A DNA stretch of 64,000 bases from Chrysophaeum taylorii (GCA_029834535.1 JAQMWT010000413.1:27756-91755); one strand, 5' to 3'. Counted from the stretch's first letter, positions 50,814 through 60,650 are shown. Program-made: numbers and translations. Notes: generated by a model not told the origin, from the letters alone.

Positions 50814-52346
50814 TCAAGACGACGCGTTGTTACCCCGTCGACTTTTGTTGTGACGTCGTCGCCGTAGTTGCACGCGGCCGCGGAGGCGGCGGCGGTTTCG
50901 GCTGGAGGCGACTGGGGGCCCTTCTCCTAGAGCCCTAGGATACCCAGCGCGGCGCGGGGGGGGCTTGAGGATTCTGTTGTGGTGCGCCGACCAGGCCTCG
51001 GTAACGTAGAAGAGGCCCGTGGTGCGATGTCTCGCCTGGAAGCAGGCGCGATGAACGACGCGCTCGGCATCGTCGGGGTCGTCGAAAAAACCCGCGCGCC
51101 AGACGACGACCGCGCACCGCGCGACGACGGCCGCTTGGTCGGGGGAGAGGAGGACGTGACCGGGTTCCGAACCGAGGGCGAGGGGCGCGCGCACGTAGCC
51201 CCCTCCCACGGCCGAGGCGAAACGGCGACACGTGACCGATTCCCAGCCCTTGGCGCCGTAGAGCTGGACCAAAACCGCCTTGGGCCGCGCGAAGAGAGCG
51301 TTCACCTGTCCGGCGCCGTGCAGCATGTAGAGGACGTCGGCGTCGCGAAGGAGGCGCCACATGTCCCCCACTTTATTTTTGCTCTGAAGGGTAAAATTGC
51401 AGCACGTGCGGTGCCGCATGTGCTGGGCGAGGAAGGCAGTCTCGAGCTTTTTTGCGGCCGATGGCGCGACGAAGCGGAGGTCTCGAGGCTTCCTCTTGAA
51501 GCGCTCGACGTGCACGGCCGTCGGGATCGAGTCGCCGTTCTTCGCGCCGAAGCGGCGGTCGAGGAGGTCGCGGAGGGCCTGGATCTCGGCGCCGGAGGTT
51601 TCGTCGGCATAGGCCACCGAGCGACCCTTGCCCCAGGTGAGGCGCGTCGCGCACCCTTCGTTCCAGTCGCTCACGCGACCGTCGAAAATTGCGTCGACGA
51701 CCTCGAACAACCAGCCCAGGGCCCCCGCGGCCCCCGGGGTGCTGACGAGGCGCTTCTCGCGCGTGACGAGGGTTGCCGGCGGCTCGCATCGAAGCGTCGA
51801 TGCATTGCACCCGGGCGCCCCCGCAATGGAGCTCGCGAGCGGCAGCAGATTGTCGGCGAAGAGATGGAACAGGTTGTGGGGCAGGTAAAAAAAACCCGGG
51901 AGCACAAACGCGTGGCGATCCTGGCACTCCTCGCGCCGCCGCTCGGCGACCACCGGCACCTTCTCGACGCCGCCCTTGCGCTTCTTGAACTCGAGGACGA
52001 CCTTTCGCGTCGTCGGCGCCGAGACGACGACCCGCCGTCGCTCGAGCCAGATCCCGGGCCCCGAGAGCGTCGCGACCTGGTTGATCGCCCGCGCGTAGTA
52101 TCCCCCCGCCGCGAGCGTCTCCTCGGCCGCCGCGAGCCGCCGTCGCATCATGAGGCTTCCGTTTCCCCACCGCTGCCACAAATCGACGGCCGATCCCTCG
52201 CGCCATGGGGCGAAGTACGCCGACACCCGCGGGTCGGGCATGCACATCATGTCGGCACACTGCGGGCCCAGCGTGCTCGGCTGCAGCCGCACGACCGTCG
52301 TGTTCGAGCCACCGCAAACAATCAGCATCATCGCCGCTCGCCACAT
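50814..52346 (-). CDS. GT61-like glycosyltransferase (DUF563 type)
   Basis: The product is 510 aa from the ATG at 52346 (or the next Met, which leads a short hydrophobic stretch, MMLIVCGG). GT61 enzymes are Golgi glycosyltransferases such as EOGT and plant xylosyltransferases. Diagnostic sites are the LPHNLFHLFADNLLPL block with an H-x-x-x-D pattern, and the C-terminal MLHGAGQVNALFARPKAVLV block (family form HGAGL-x-N-x-x-F). Cys residues are frequent, and N-x-S/T sites are present (NTTVV, NGSLM, NASTL, NFTLQ). After the fold, the last ~45 residues are Arg/Pro-rich low complexity and may be extra coding or a missed stop or intron. Donor and acceptor sugars unknown. Confidence 0.8.
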   Translation of the reverse strand: MWRAAMMLIVCGGSNTTVVRLQPSTLGPQCADMMCMPDPRVSAYFAPWREGSAVDLWQRWGNGSLMMRRRLAAAEETLAAGGYYARAINQVATLSGPGIWLERRRVVVSAPTTRKVVLEFKKRKGGVEKVPVVAERRREECQDRHAFVLPGFFYLPHNLFHLFADNLLPLASSIAGAPGCNASTLRCEPPATLVTREKRLVSTPGAAGALGWLFEVVDAIFDGRVSDWNEGCATRLTWGKGRSVAYADETSGAEIQALRDLLDRRFGAKNGDSIPTAVHVERFKRKPRDLRFVAPSAAKKLETAFLAQHMRHRTCCNFTLQSKNKVGDMWRLLRDADVLYMLHGAGQVNALFARPKAVLVQLYGAKGWESVTCRRFASAVGGGYVRAPLALGSEPGHVLLSPDQAAVVARCAVVVWRAGFFDDPDDAERVVHRACFQARHRTTGLFYVTEAWSAHHNRILKPPPRRAGYPRALGEGPPVASSRNRRRLRGRVQLRRRRHNKSRRGNNASS

Positions 52347-52434
52347 CCTCCCTACCGTATTGCTAGTCAGTCAGTCTTAGTCGTCGACCCTGGTCGACAA
52401 CTTCAAACACAAAGAGGCTCTTGAATACAACTAT

Positions 52435-52587
52435 TGGAACTTCACCTCATCCCTCAATAGTACTGACTGACTGACGTCAGGGTCATCGAGCGTACTTTTC
52501 GTGCAGGGGGGGGATTACAGTAGTACATCTGGCGAAGGTAAGAATCGTCGTAGCAGGCGATAGGGGCGTTGGGTTCGCCTCCGCAGG
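52435..52587 (-). pseudogene. Partial duplicate of the PEBP-CBM1 gene 3' end
   Basis: Sequence matching the 3' region of the downstream PEBP gene, including its CBM1-like segment TTCGGEPNAPIACYDDS, is present here in the same orientation. It is cut off where a LINE fragment begins. It is a broken tandem duplicate. Confidence 0.6.
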
Positions 52588-52840
52588 TGGTTGGGGGTGA
52601 AGACGCGAGGGATGCCTGAAAGGCAGGGCCTAGTCTACGTCATCGCCGAGCCGCGGGGGAGGCGAAGAGAGGACGGGCCCCGCCCGTAGGTCATAATACG
52701 CATGCTGCCGCCGGACTTTGGGTGCGACGAAGAAGTGAGACGTTCTGCTGGGCGCGGGCGGCCTGGGTGGGGCTGCCCGAGGCGGCGACATGGCTGAGGG
52801 CGGTGTGAGGGAACGGCACGCCCGGCCAAACAAACGAGGC
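52588..52840 (-). mobile_element. Short LINE 3' fragment
   Basis: About 250 bp match the 3' part of the LINE family (the CGGGCCCCGCCCGTAGGTC block, GCTGCCGCCGGAC, GCTGCCCGAGGCGGCGACATG). It interrupts the duplicated PEBP 3' end. Confidence 0.65.
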
Positions 52841-53084
52841 GTTTGCTGCTGCTGCGATCGGTCATCAACTTCAAGCCGCCGCCGCCGCCCCCGTAGCTTC
52901 GTCGCGACAACATCGTACTACGGAAGAAGAAGCTTCCGAAAGAAGAAGAAGTTTTTTTTTCCAGACGACGTAGCGTCGTAATTTGAAGCCAGCCGCCCCC
53001 GTAGTACAACTACTGCCGGCGGTGTATGTAAGTAGGAGGCTTCGAGAGGTAGCTATGCGCCGTCATTCGAACTTCACGTCATCC
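52841..53084. other. Spacer before the PEBP gene 3' end
   Basis: Contains a purine-rich AAGAAGAAG stretch and two related CAAGCCGCC/AAGCCAGCC..CCCCCGTAG pieces. No gene. Confidence 0.4.
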
Positions 53085-53847
53085 CTAAATTACAGCGACA
53101 TCAGGGTCATCGAGGCTGGTACTCTCGTTGCAGGCCCAGTCGACGGGGCAGGCCGTGAGGCACTGGTAATAGTAGGAGTTCTGCTCGAAGCAGGCGAAAG
53201 AATCGTCGCAGCAAGCGATAGGGGCCTCGGCGTTGGGGCCGCCTCCGCAGGTGGTGTAGGCGTCCGAGCACTCGTACTGGGTGAGGAAAAAGTTAGATGC
53301 CACGGGGCCCTGGAGGCCGTATTCGTCGGCGAAGGCCGTGATGTTGAAGTTTAGGATCGAGGCGTTGAGGGTTCCGCCAAAGGCGAGTTCCCCCGGCTGC
53401 TCGTATGCCAGCTGGACGTACCGGTGATAGCCCGACGCATTGGGTGGCGACGGGTTGACGAAGGCCGAGAGCACATCAGCCTTGGAGAAGTCGCCAGCGA
53501 GGAGGGCGTTCGCGTCGATATTAGCGACGAGGTAGTGTCTCACCTCGCGGTACGACGGGTCCTCGGGGCTCGGGGCGTCGGGGTCCACCATCGCGACCGT
53601 GTAGTACGTGCCAGGGCTCGCGCTGGCGAACGAAATGTTAGGGGGGTCGTTCGAGTAGTGGGCAGTGCTGTAGGGCACGACGGTGCCACCTGCGTCGAGT
53701 CGTTCTTTTGACACGGCACGACCAAGAGGACGCCGGGCGGAGACATTCCACGACCTTCCCGTACACGACGCTCAAGTTGAACTTGGCGTAGCACCCGTAG
53801 ATGTCTTCGGCGGACGCCACGCCAAAGAAGAAGAAGAAGAAGATCAT
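53085..53847 (-). CDS. Secreted PEBP-domain protein with a CBM1-like C-terminal module
   Basis: Two exons (53847-53745, 53689-53085) joined by a 55-bp GT-AG intron give 235 aa. The intron was placed so that the PEBP frame continues as LSVVYGKVVE-CGTVVPYSTA. A signal peptide (MIFFFFFFGVASA) leads. The PEBP (phosphatidylethanolamine-binding) fold shows YYTVAMVDPDAPSPEDP, then REVRHYLVANI, and the G-x-HRYV element (SGYHRYVQL). PEBP proteins bind anionic ligands and regulate kinases or flowering signals; a secreted version is unusual. The C-terminus has CGG..NAEAPIACCDDSFACF then SYYYQC, the Cys and aromatic spacing of fungal-type CBM1 cellulose-binding modules. The intron is inferred, and an extra upstream exon is not excluded. 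Confidence 0.75.
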
Positions 53848-53885
53848 CGCGTCGGAGCCAATCAAAATCTTAGTACACTAGAAAA

Positions 53886-55037
53886 TTATTTTTCGTCAAA
53901 AACGTGAAAGTAGTATCGGTTTGTGACGTCGATGCCGTGGGCGTAACGGCGGAGAATCTGGCGGGCAAAATCGCCGGCCATGGTGAGATCGTGTTTGGAC
54001 CATTTGCCCGAGGTGCTCGCGCCGGGCTTGAGGGCCGCGGCGCCTTCTTGCTTGTCCTCGAGGGCCCACTGGACGTGGGAGACGTGGTGGTCGTTGAGAA
54101 ACTTGAGCCAGGCGCGCGTGCTCTGCTCGTCCGGCGTGCCGTTGGCGCGCGAGTCGACGGTGCCCCATTCGGTGACGAAGATGGGGATCGGGGTGGGGTT
54201 TTGATCGGTACGCCAAGGCGTGGCCGAGGTTTTGTCGGGTTGCTGGTAGGCGGTGCCGAGCATCGCCTTGGCCGCGAGGGAGCGGAGCCAGGACCTGTGA
54301 GAGGCCGCGTAGAAGTGGAAGCCGTAGGCGACGTTGTCGAACTCGGTCAACGGATCGAGGGCAGCCTCCTCGGGGTGTTGCGAGTAGAACCTCGTACCAA
54401 CGACGACGAGGTTCGACGAATGATCGCGGATTACGGGAATGATGCTTGCGGCGTAGTCGCGGACCGTGAGGCCAGGTGTCGCCGTGTGATCGACTTTTGT
54501 CGACCAGGCTGTCGTGATGGGTTCGTTGTAGATCTCGAAGATGACGTTGGGTCTCGAGCCGTAGGCTCGGGCCATTCGCCGAAAAAAACACCGCGCCTGC
54601 TTGAGGTGGTGCTCTGCTTGGTGCGTGTGGAAGTCGATGATGACATAGATGCCCCGGTCGATGGCCGCCTCGACGACTTGGCGCAGGACTCTCTCGTTCC
54701 GTTTTTTGTCGAAGAGAAAGCCGTCGTCCTCCTCGACGCTCAGCGTCGCCCGCACCACGCGGCACTTCCAGTCGTCGACGAGGGTCCCCACGACATTTTT
54801 GTTGTAGTACTTGGCGCCGTTCCACCGGTCGGCCGTGTGGAACAGGGACATTCCAACGAGCTGGATCGGGAGCCCGTCTTCGCCGACGATCTTGTTGCCG
54901 GAGACGCGCAGCGCGGAAGGCGGCGAACTGCTGGCCCGCGAGGAGGAGGCACCGCGCAGTGCTGGGGGGGCTCCGTGCCACCAGAATGCCGACAACCCCA
55001 AGGCCACCACACCAACCAAGGCTCTGCCTGCGTGCAT
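53886..55037 (-). CDS. GH5 family endoglucanase-like protein
   Basis: The product is 383 aa from the ATG at 55037. Upstream codons are non-ATG. The first ~25 residues carry a hydrophobic stretch (ALVGVVALGLSAFWW), a signal peptide or membrane anchor. The GH5 (alpha/beta)8 barrel shows VVGTLVDDWKCRVVRATLSV, GIYVIIDFHTHQAEHH, the acid/base Glu in EIYNEPIT (about residue 172), NVAYGFHFYAASH, and the nucleophile Glu in VTEWGTVDS (about 290). The sequence around YNEP and TEWGT is nearest the GH5 endo-beta-1,4-glucanase subgroup common in bacteria. Both catalytic residues are present, so activity on beta-glucans is likely. Could come from an ancient lateral transfer, but that is untested here. Confidence 0.88.
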   Translation of the reverse strand: MHAGRALVGVVALGLSAFWWHGAPPALRGASSSRASSSPPSALRVSGNKIVGEDGLPIQLVGMSLFHTADRWNGAKYYNKNVVGTLVDDWKCRVVRATLSVEEDDGFLFDKKRNERVLRQVVEAAIDRGIYVIIDFHTHQAEHHLKQARCFFRRMARAYGSRPNVIFEIYNEPITTAWSTKVDHTATPGLTVRDYAASIIPVIRDHSSNLVVVGTRFYSQHPEEAALDPLTEFDNVAYGFHFYAASHRSWLRSLAAKAMLGTAYQQPDKTSATPWRTDQNPTPIPIFVTEWGTVDSRANGTPDEQSTRAWLKFLNDHHVSHVQWALEDKQEGAAALKPGASTSGKWSKHDLTMAGDFARQILRRYAHGIDVTNRYYFHVFDEK

Positions 55038-55176
55038 GACTCTATTCTTCTCTTCTTCCCTGGATACTATATTATTATCCAAGCAGGAGGAGGAGGATAT
55101 CGTAGGAGGAATCCTATTTCCCTCGACGACGAGGGTTAGTTTTAGTAATTAGTTATCCGAAGTCCTCCTCCTGCTC

Positions 55177-56478
55177 ATGGTCGTCGGCGGCGGGTTTCGG
55201 GTGTGGCTCGCGATCCTCGTCGCCGCCACCGTCATCGAGAGGTGGTCGGTCCTGGATGCGTTCTATACCGACGACGGCATCCTACCCGTGGCCGAGTGGC
55301 GCGCCGAGACCGGCGACGACTGGGTGGTGCGGTGGGTGTGCCTGCACGCGTGGTCGGGAAGCCTTGGATGGCAGCGCGCCTTGAGCGTGGCCCAAGTCGG
55401 TCTCGCGGCGCTCATCCCGGTCTCGCGGGTGGCGGCCCTCGGGTCCCTCTGGCTCTACGTCTCGGTCACCATCCGATTGGTGTCTTCGGCCTTCATTCTC
55501 GACAGGTACGTCATGCTGGAGTTGTTGTTGGCGGCGTGCGACGAGAGCACGCCGTTCTGGCGGCTTCAGCTTCTCTGGATCTACGCCGACGCGGGCTGGG
55601 CGAAGTGGCGCGACCCCGGATGGAGCCGCCACGCCGAACTCCCGGCGCTGGATGCGTACGTCCGGCACGGCGCGGCCGCGCGGCAGCTGCGGCGAGCGCT
55701 AGGCGTTCGAGGGCTCCGCGTGCTCACGCCGCTCGTGCCCGTCGTCGAGCTTGGCGCGCCCGCTATCGCCCATTTCGCTTATTATGTCGGGGACGCCCCC
55801 AAGCTCGGCGCAGCCTGCGTCGCTCTCGTGTGCGCGATGCACGTCGGAATCGCTCTCTCGATGAACGGCGCGGGACTCCTCTCTCTCGCGGCCGTCGTCG
55901 CCTGGCTCCCCGTCGCGACGACAACAACCACCACCACCACCACCCGGAGTCGAAAAAACAACAAAAAAAAAAGAAGCAGTTATGTTTCTCGTTTCGTCGT
56001 CCCGGGGCTCGTCGCGCTCGCGTGCGTCTGGTTTGCGGCGAGCGGCCAGCGGGAGTGCCTCGTCGCGCGCGCGGCGCCGTTGAAGGCGATTCTTCACAAC
56101 CGCTGGAACGTATTCGGCGGAAGCGACCCGACGGTGACGTGGGAAATATTTCCGGCGAGGCTCGCCGACGGCACAATGGTCGACCTCTGGGCCCGGGGGG
56201 CCAACGTCAGTTGGGCGATGCCCGAGGCCGCGCCTCGCGGCGGCCGCTGGCGCACCTTTCCGATGCTCGTCGACGAGACCGACCGCGTCCTCGACCTCGC
56301 CTACTCCTACTTTTGCCGCGAGTGGAATCGCCCGTATCCGGACCGCCCCAAAGTTCTCCACTTCCACGCCTACATGCTCCAGGCCGACGTCCGCGCCCCG
56401 GAGGTTGTCGCCAAGCGCCTCCTCCGCGCCCAAAAGTGTACCGCCGCCACCACCACCACCCACCACCACCTAAAATAA
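55177..56478 (+). CDS. HTTM-domain membrane protein (gamma-carboxylase-like)
   Basis: The product is 433 aa from the ATG at 55177. The HTTM domain is the transmembrane module shared with vitamin K-dependent gamma-carboxylase. Signature parts are RWSVLDAFYTDDGILPVAEW near the start (family D/R-x-FYSDDGVLP), the HAWSG element, then MLELLLAACDESTPFWRLQL and WAKWRDPGWSR. About six hydrophobic helices follow. After a Thr-rich and Lys-rich low-complexity interruption (ACC/AAC repeats near 55920) the protein ends in a soluble domain with WEIFPARLADGTMVDLW and HAYMLQADV. Function of single HTTM proteins is mostly unknown. Confidence 0.82.
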   Translation: MVVGGGFRVWLAILVAATVIERWSVLDAFYTDDGILPVAEWRAETGDDWVVRWVCLHAWSGSLGWQRALSVAQVGLAALIPVSRVAALGSLWLYVSVTIRLVSSAFILDRYVMLELLLAACDESTPFWRLQLLWIYADAGWAKWRDPGWSRHAELPALDAYVRHGAAARQLRRALGVRGLRVLTPLVPVVELGAPAIAHFAYYVGDAPKLGAACVALVCAMHVGIALSMNGAGLLSLAAVVAWLPVATTTTTTTTTRSRKNNKKKRSSYVSRFVVPGLVALACVWFAASGQRECLVARAAPLKAILHNRWNVFGGSDPTVTWEIFPARLADGTMVDLWARGANVSWAMPEAAPRGGRWRTFPMLVDETDRVLDLAYSYFCREWNRPYPDRPKVLHFHAYMLQADVRAPEVVAKRLLRAQKCTAATTTTHHHLK

Positions 56479-56488
56479 ATTCATTCGT

Positions 56489-58316
56489 TCATCGCGCGGC
56501 GGCGGCGGCGGAAGCGGCGGCGGAAGCGGCGGCGTCGATGCGGATGACGACCTGCTTGGTGAGCAGGGAGGCCGCGAGGACGGTGTAGGAGGTCCAGCCA
56601 AAGGCGGCGGCCGCCTCGTCGAAGGCGCGCTTCTGGTCGTTTCGCCAGGAGGGATGGGCGAGGAAGTCGTCGAAGACGAGGACGGCGCCCGGGTCGAGCC
56701 GAGGGCCTATCGCGGAGAGGACGGTCGCGGTGGAGGAGTAGAGGTCGCAGTCGAGATGAACGAGGGAAATGGGGCCGCGGTGGGCCTCGAGGAAGGGTGG
56801 CAAGGTGCGGTCGAACCAGCCGACGTGCATCCTCGCGCCCGGAACGTCGTCGGGGACCTCGCCGCCAGTCGAGTACGAGCCCGCGGGTTCCCGACCGTCC
56901 CACGGTTCCGGCAAACCTTGAAAACTATCAAAGCCGTGGAGCTCGGCGTGTGGCATGAGGTCCCGGAGCATGCGGAGCGACCTTCCGTAGTACACGCCAA
57001 ATTCGAGCACGAGGCCGTCTCCCGCGCTAGCGGCCGCGATCGCGAGCGAGCTCCGCGTCCCGCCGCCCGCCGAGCCGCCGGCCGAGCCGCCGTCGTCGGC
57101 GTTCTGCCAGAGCCACCGGAGCGAGTCCGCAAGATATTCCGGGAGGCGCGGCAGCAGCGTTTCGTCCCGCGTCATCGCCGCGAGCGCGGCGGCCGTCCGA
57201 GCACTGCCGCTCCTCGAAAGCGCCGCCCGCACCTCGTCCGCGTCCCGGACGCACGCGCCGTAACCCGCTCGCGCCGTCGGCGAGTCCTCGATGCGGAGGG
57301 CTTCCGCATAAGCGCGACCGGCGGCCTCGGGGTCCGCGCACCCATCGAAGAGCGCGTGCGCGCACCGGATCCAAGCGTACGCGCGGGTTGGAGCGTCGTT
57401 GCCCTCGTCCCTCGCGACTCTACGACACGCCTCGGCCGCGGCCGAGTCGAAGCCTCGGCGCTCGAGCCGGGAGGCCGCCAAGAAAACCGCTTCGGGGGCC
57501 CGGCGGTGCGCGTCGACGCGAAACCACCCCACCACAGCCCACCGCTCGCGTTGCGCCTCCATCACCTCGTGCTCGACCGAGTCCGATCTCATCACGACGA
57601 GCGTCCCGCCCTCGGGCAGCACGTCCCGGTCGCGGCCGTGCAGCCGCAGAGCCCCGCCGTGTGCCTCGCGCCAGTCCTCGTTGAGATACAAAAGAAAGGA
57701 AAACTCGCGCTTCTGGGCGTAGCTCCTCCCGACGGTGTGGACCCCGCTCTTGGGCACGTCGACGTGCTTGCGGTAATATCCGCCGACGGGGTAGTACGCG
57801 TACGACAGTTCGGTTACCTACGGGGCTCAGCGAGTTCAAAAATCATCTCATACAAAACCAACAACAAATCGACCAACGAGTTTGTTTCTATCAAGAATCA
57901 CGGCCCCTCACGAACGGCGTCAGCGGCGAGCCCGTCAAAGCCGCGAGTTCCTCGCGCAGCTCGCGCACGATCGAGTCCAGCGCGCGTCGCGCTTCCGCGT
58001 TACCCAGCGACGGCGCCGGAGGCGGCCGGAGCCACAAAGTCTCGGACCGTCGCGTCTCGTCGGAAATGCAACGCGTCGACTTTACTCTCCCCTGGACGAG
58101 CCGACGCGTTCCGACGTGGGACACCACGAAGCACCCCTCGCGCCGCAGGGCTTCGGCGTCCTCGCGCAGCGCCCCGACCAACGCGGGCTCGACGAACCCG
58201 GGCACCACCACGTACTCTTTAGATAACAGCTTTGCGACCCCGGCCTGGCCCACCGCAAGGGACCACGTCCCTCCTGGGAGGACCAGGACCAGGACCAGGA
58301 CCAACCAATCTAGCAT
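56489..58316 (-). CDS. Fused 2-oxoglutarate Fe(II) oxygenase and TylF-like methyltransferase
   Basis: Exon 1 (58316-57912) and exon 2 (57817-56489) are joined by a 94-bp GT-AG intron and give 577 aa. The splice makes the continuous prolyl-4-hydroxylase-like run LTPF-VTELSYAYYPVGGYY, then RKHVD. Residues 1-20 are a Leu/Val-rich signal peptide (MLDWLVLVLVLVL). Iron ligands: H153, D155 and H218 (SVEHEV), with Arg near 225 for 2-oxoglutarate (RERWAVVGWFR). After a ~125-aa linker with TPR-like helices comes a Methyltransf_24/TylF type domain: LEFGVYYGRSL (about 407), GFDSFQGLPEPW (about 431), VGWFDRTLPPFL, HLDCDLYSS (about 489) and FDDFLAHPSWR. Both modules keep their key residues. I know no standard architecture of this kind; the N-terminal half could act on a Pro or other side chain in the secretory path. 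Confidence 0.85.
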
Positions 58317-59529
58317 TGTGTCGTCACGACTTCTCCTCCTCGGCCATTGCTTACTTACCCCCTCCTTGCCTTGCCTTGCCTTGCCTCTCTCTCTCGAAGA
58401 AGAAGAAGAAGGCCACAACTCAACTCGACGACACACACAAAAACAAACATTCCTCGGGGGAAAAAAAAAACTTTTATACCCCGGCGCGCCGGAGAAGCGT
58501 CCCCTCGTGGTGGTGGCTCGAGCGGGCGTGTTGGCTTCTTGAGCCCCACAGTAGTAGGGCGTTGGTCCGAGCTCTCGATCACCAACGTGGACTTTGAGGA
58601 AGTGAAAGATGAGAAGCACATCCACGTCGGAAAGTAGGTCCCTCAGTTTCACAGCTCCGTCGAACCAGAATCCCGCGTCTTCGGGCGACAGCTGCTTACG
58701 TAGAGGCGCGCGGAGAGCGTTCGGTGCCAAAAGTTACTCGGTGATGACGCGTTTTTCGACGGAATGGAAGCCCTTGTACGATTTGTTGAGGTCCCGCGCG
58801 AGACGCTCCTCGACGCGCTCGCACTTCATTACGAATAATAGTTTTTGAACTTTTCACCCACTTCTCGACGGCATCCTCCGTTCCTCCCCGCGGCAATCGA
58901 CAATCTCATCGGCTTGTTGAGGGGGTGCACCAACGGATTCTTGTTGCACCAGCACATCATAGCAGCCTGCTGCGTCCGAGTCAACGCGCACTCGACGCGC
59001 GTTAACGTTTGTCCGCCGCGTCGCGCACGCGACGAGGGACCCCGCAGAGCGACAGTTGTGTGCACTGTTGTGTGCGCTGTTGTGGGTGGCCACGAGGTCT
59101 GCTGCGGCAAGTCGGCATAATTTGTTGGGTTTCATCTCAACAACATACATAAATAACCCTTTTCCTCTCGACATTTACAGACAGACAGACAGACGTTGTG
59201 TGTGTTTACGTGTTGTTCACTTCACATCACTACACACACCAGACTTTTCTTGTGGTTCACGTTCACTTGGGGTTTAGTGAATTCCCAAGGCTGCATGCTG
59301 CGACCGCGTGCTTAAAACCCTTGGCCGTTTTTCCTACAAAAGTCAAGTCTCTTCTCTTCTCGTCGCGTCTGCGCCAGCCACACACTTATTATTATTACAA
59401 CAACAACAACAACTGTGTCTCTCTCTCAGTACTACTACAAGTAGTATAATTGGAATTGAGCCGCTGCGTAGTTGAGCAGCAGACAGACAGCCGGGTCCGA
59501 AGAGGACAGGTTCCCGCGGGCAGAAGACA
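58317..59529. other. Intergenic region, no confident gene
   Basis: Includes an AAG trinucleotide run near 58398. A short minus-strand reading frame at about 58815-58720 (MKCERVEERLARDLNK start) could be a small exon but ends quickly. A small polypyrimidine patch and CAGACAGACAGACAGA near 59180 are present. No RNA gene recognised. Confidence 0.4.
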
Positions 59530-60650
59530 ATGGCGTCGTTCACCGAGGAGGACAAGGAAGCGTTGACAACGTTGGCTAAGATGCCGTACGACAAGCAGGC
59601 GAAGCAGTTTTGAATGCGTACTGGTCCCGCGAGCTCAAGCTGGGGAAGAGCGAAGCGGCGTGCGAAGATCTGGGACTTTACGCACGAGTTCATGCGGCTC
59701 GACAAGCGGGGAGGAAGGGTGCGAGCTCGACGAGTTCGAGGCACCAATTTCTGGAACGGGACGTGGGGGCGATGACCGTTAAGGATATGCGCGCGGCGTT
59801 GACGCGGATAGACATCGACTTCACGCAGAAGATGTCTCTCGTCGAGTTTTAATCTTCCACCACGAGATACAGGACTGGGCCTCGCTCGTCAACTGGACGC
59901 CGGCCGGATCCATTTCGCAGCAAAAGATGCTCAGGCGCGCGCAGGCGCAGATGAGCGCCGCGCAGAGGCGCTGTCGCGAGCGACCGCCAAGGCCGCGAGA
60001 GCAAGGTCGAGGCCGACCGCGCCGCTGCGGCCGCCGACGCCTCGTCGCGCGCCGCCGTCGAATCGGAGCAGGCGGCCAAGGAACAGCACGACGCGACGGT
60101 CGAGCTCGTGGCGCAAAAAAGCCAAAGCGGACGCGATCGCGCTCGAGGAGACCAAGGCGAACGACGATTCGCTGTCGACCGTTAAGCGCAACAAGGCCAA
60201 GGCCCAGCTCGCCATCCTCAAATCGGAGGACTCGCAGCCTCTGCGCACGGCGCGCATTTCCTCGGCGGCTGCCGAGCGTAGGGCGCGCAAGGCCGCCAAG
60301 GCCGCGCAGACCGCGGCCGACGAGGCCCGCGAAGCCAAAGTCCTCGCAGACGCCGCGGCCGCCGCCGCCGAACAGGCGATGAATGACGCCGACCTCGAGG
60401 TCGAGGCTCTCACCGAGCAGCTCGAGGAGGCCAAGGCTGCGTGCGCGGGCTCCTCCGGCACCGAGGACGGGACCTTTGGTGGCTCGACAGAGAGTTCGAG
60501 GACAGTCTCAAGTACATGGGACCCAAGCAGCGCGCCAAGGCCGAGCTGCGCGCCGGCAGTCCCGCGAAAGGCCGCCGCCACGCCGGAAGTCCACGCCGTA
60601 ACCTGTTACTTTCGTACGCGCAACGACGCCTCACCCGACATAAGAAGACC
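59530..60650 (+). pseudogene. Frameshift-rich copy of a stramenopile-type coiled-coil/EF-hand-like gene
   Basis: From the ATG at 59530 (MASFTEEDKEALTTLAKMPY) a single protein can be followed only by hopping frames: KQAKQF, NAYWSRELKLGKSE, KIWDFTHEFMRLDKR, CELDEFEA, QFLERDVGAMTVKDMRAALT, RIDIDFTQKMSLVEF, IFHHEIQDWASLVNWTP. A long Ala-rich coiled coil follows, with a final WWLDREFEDSLKYMGPKQR. At least seven single-base indels are needed, most at short homopolymers (for example TTTT near 59609, TTTT near 59848, AAAAAA near 60115). Substitution-type stops are not seen. Either a young pseudogene or local base-calling errors. Calcium binding is not confirmed. Confidence 0.6.

Noticed and set aside
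50979-52424. A 481-aa plus-strand open frame opposite the GT61 gene
   Set aside because: Antisense shadow; the GT61 motifs are clear on the other strand.
53904-55139. A 411-aa plus-strand open frame opposite the GH5 gene
   Set aside because: Antisense shadow; the GH5 catalytic blocks lie on the minus strand.
56654-58222. A 522-aa plus-strand open frame opposite the oxygenase-methyltransferase
   Set aside because: Antisense shadow with Arg-rich composition and no motif.
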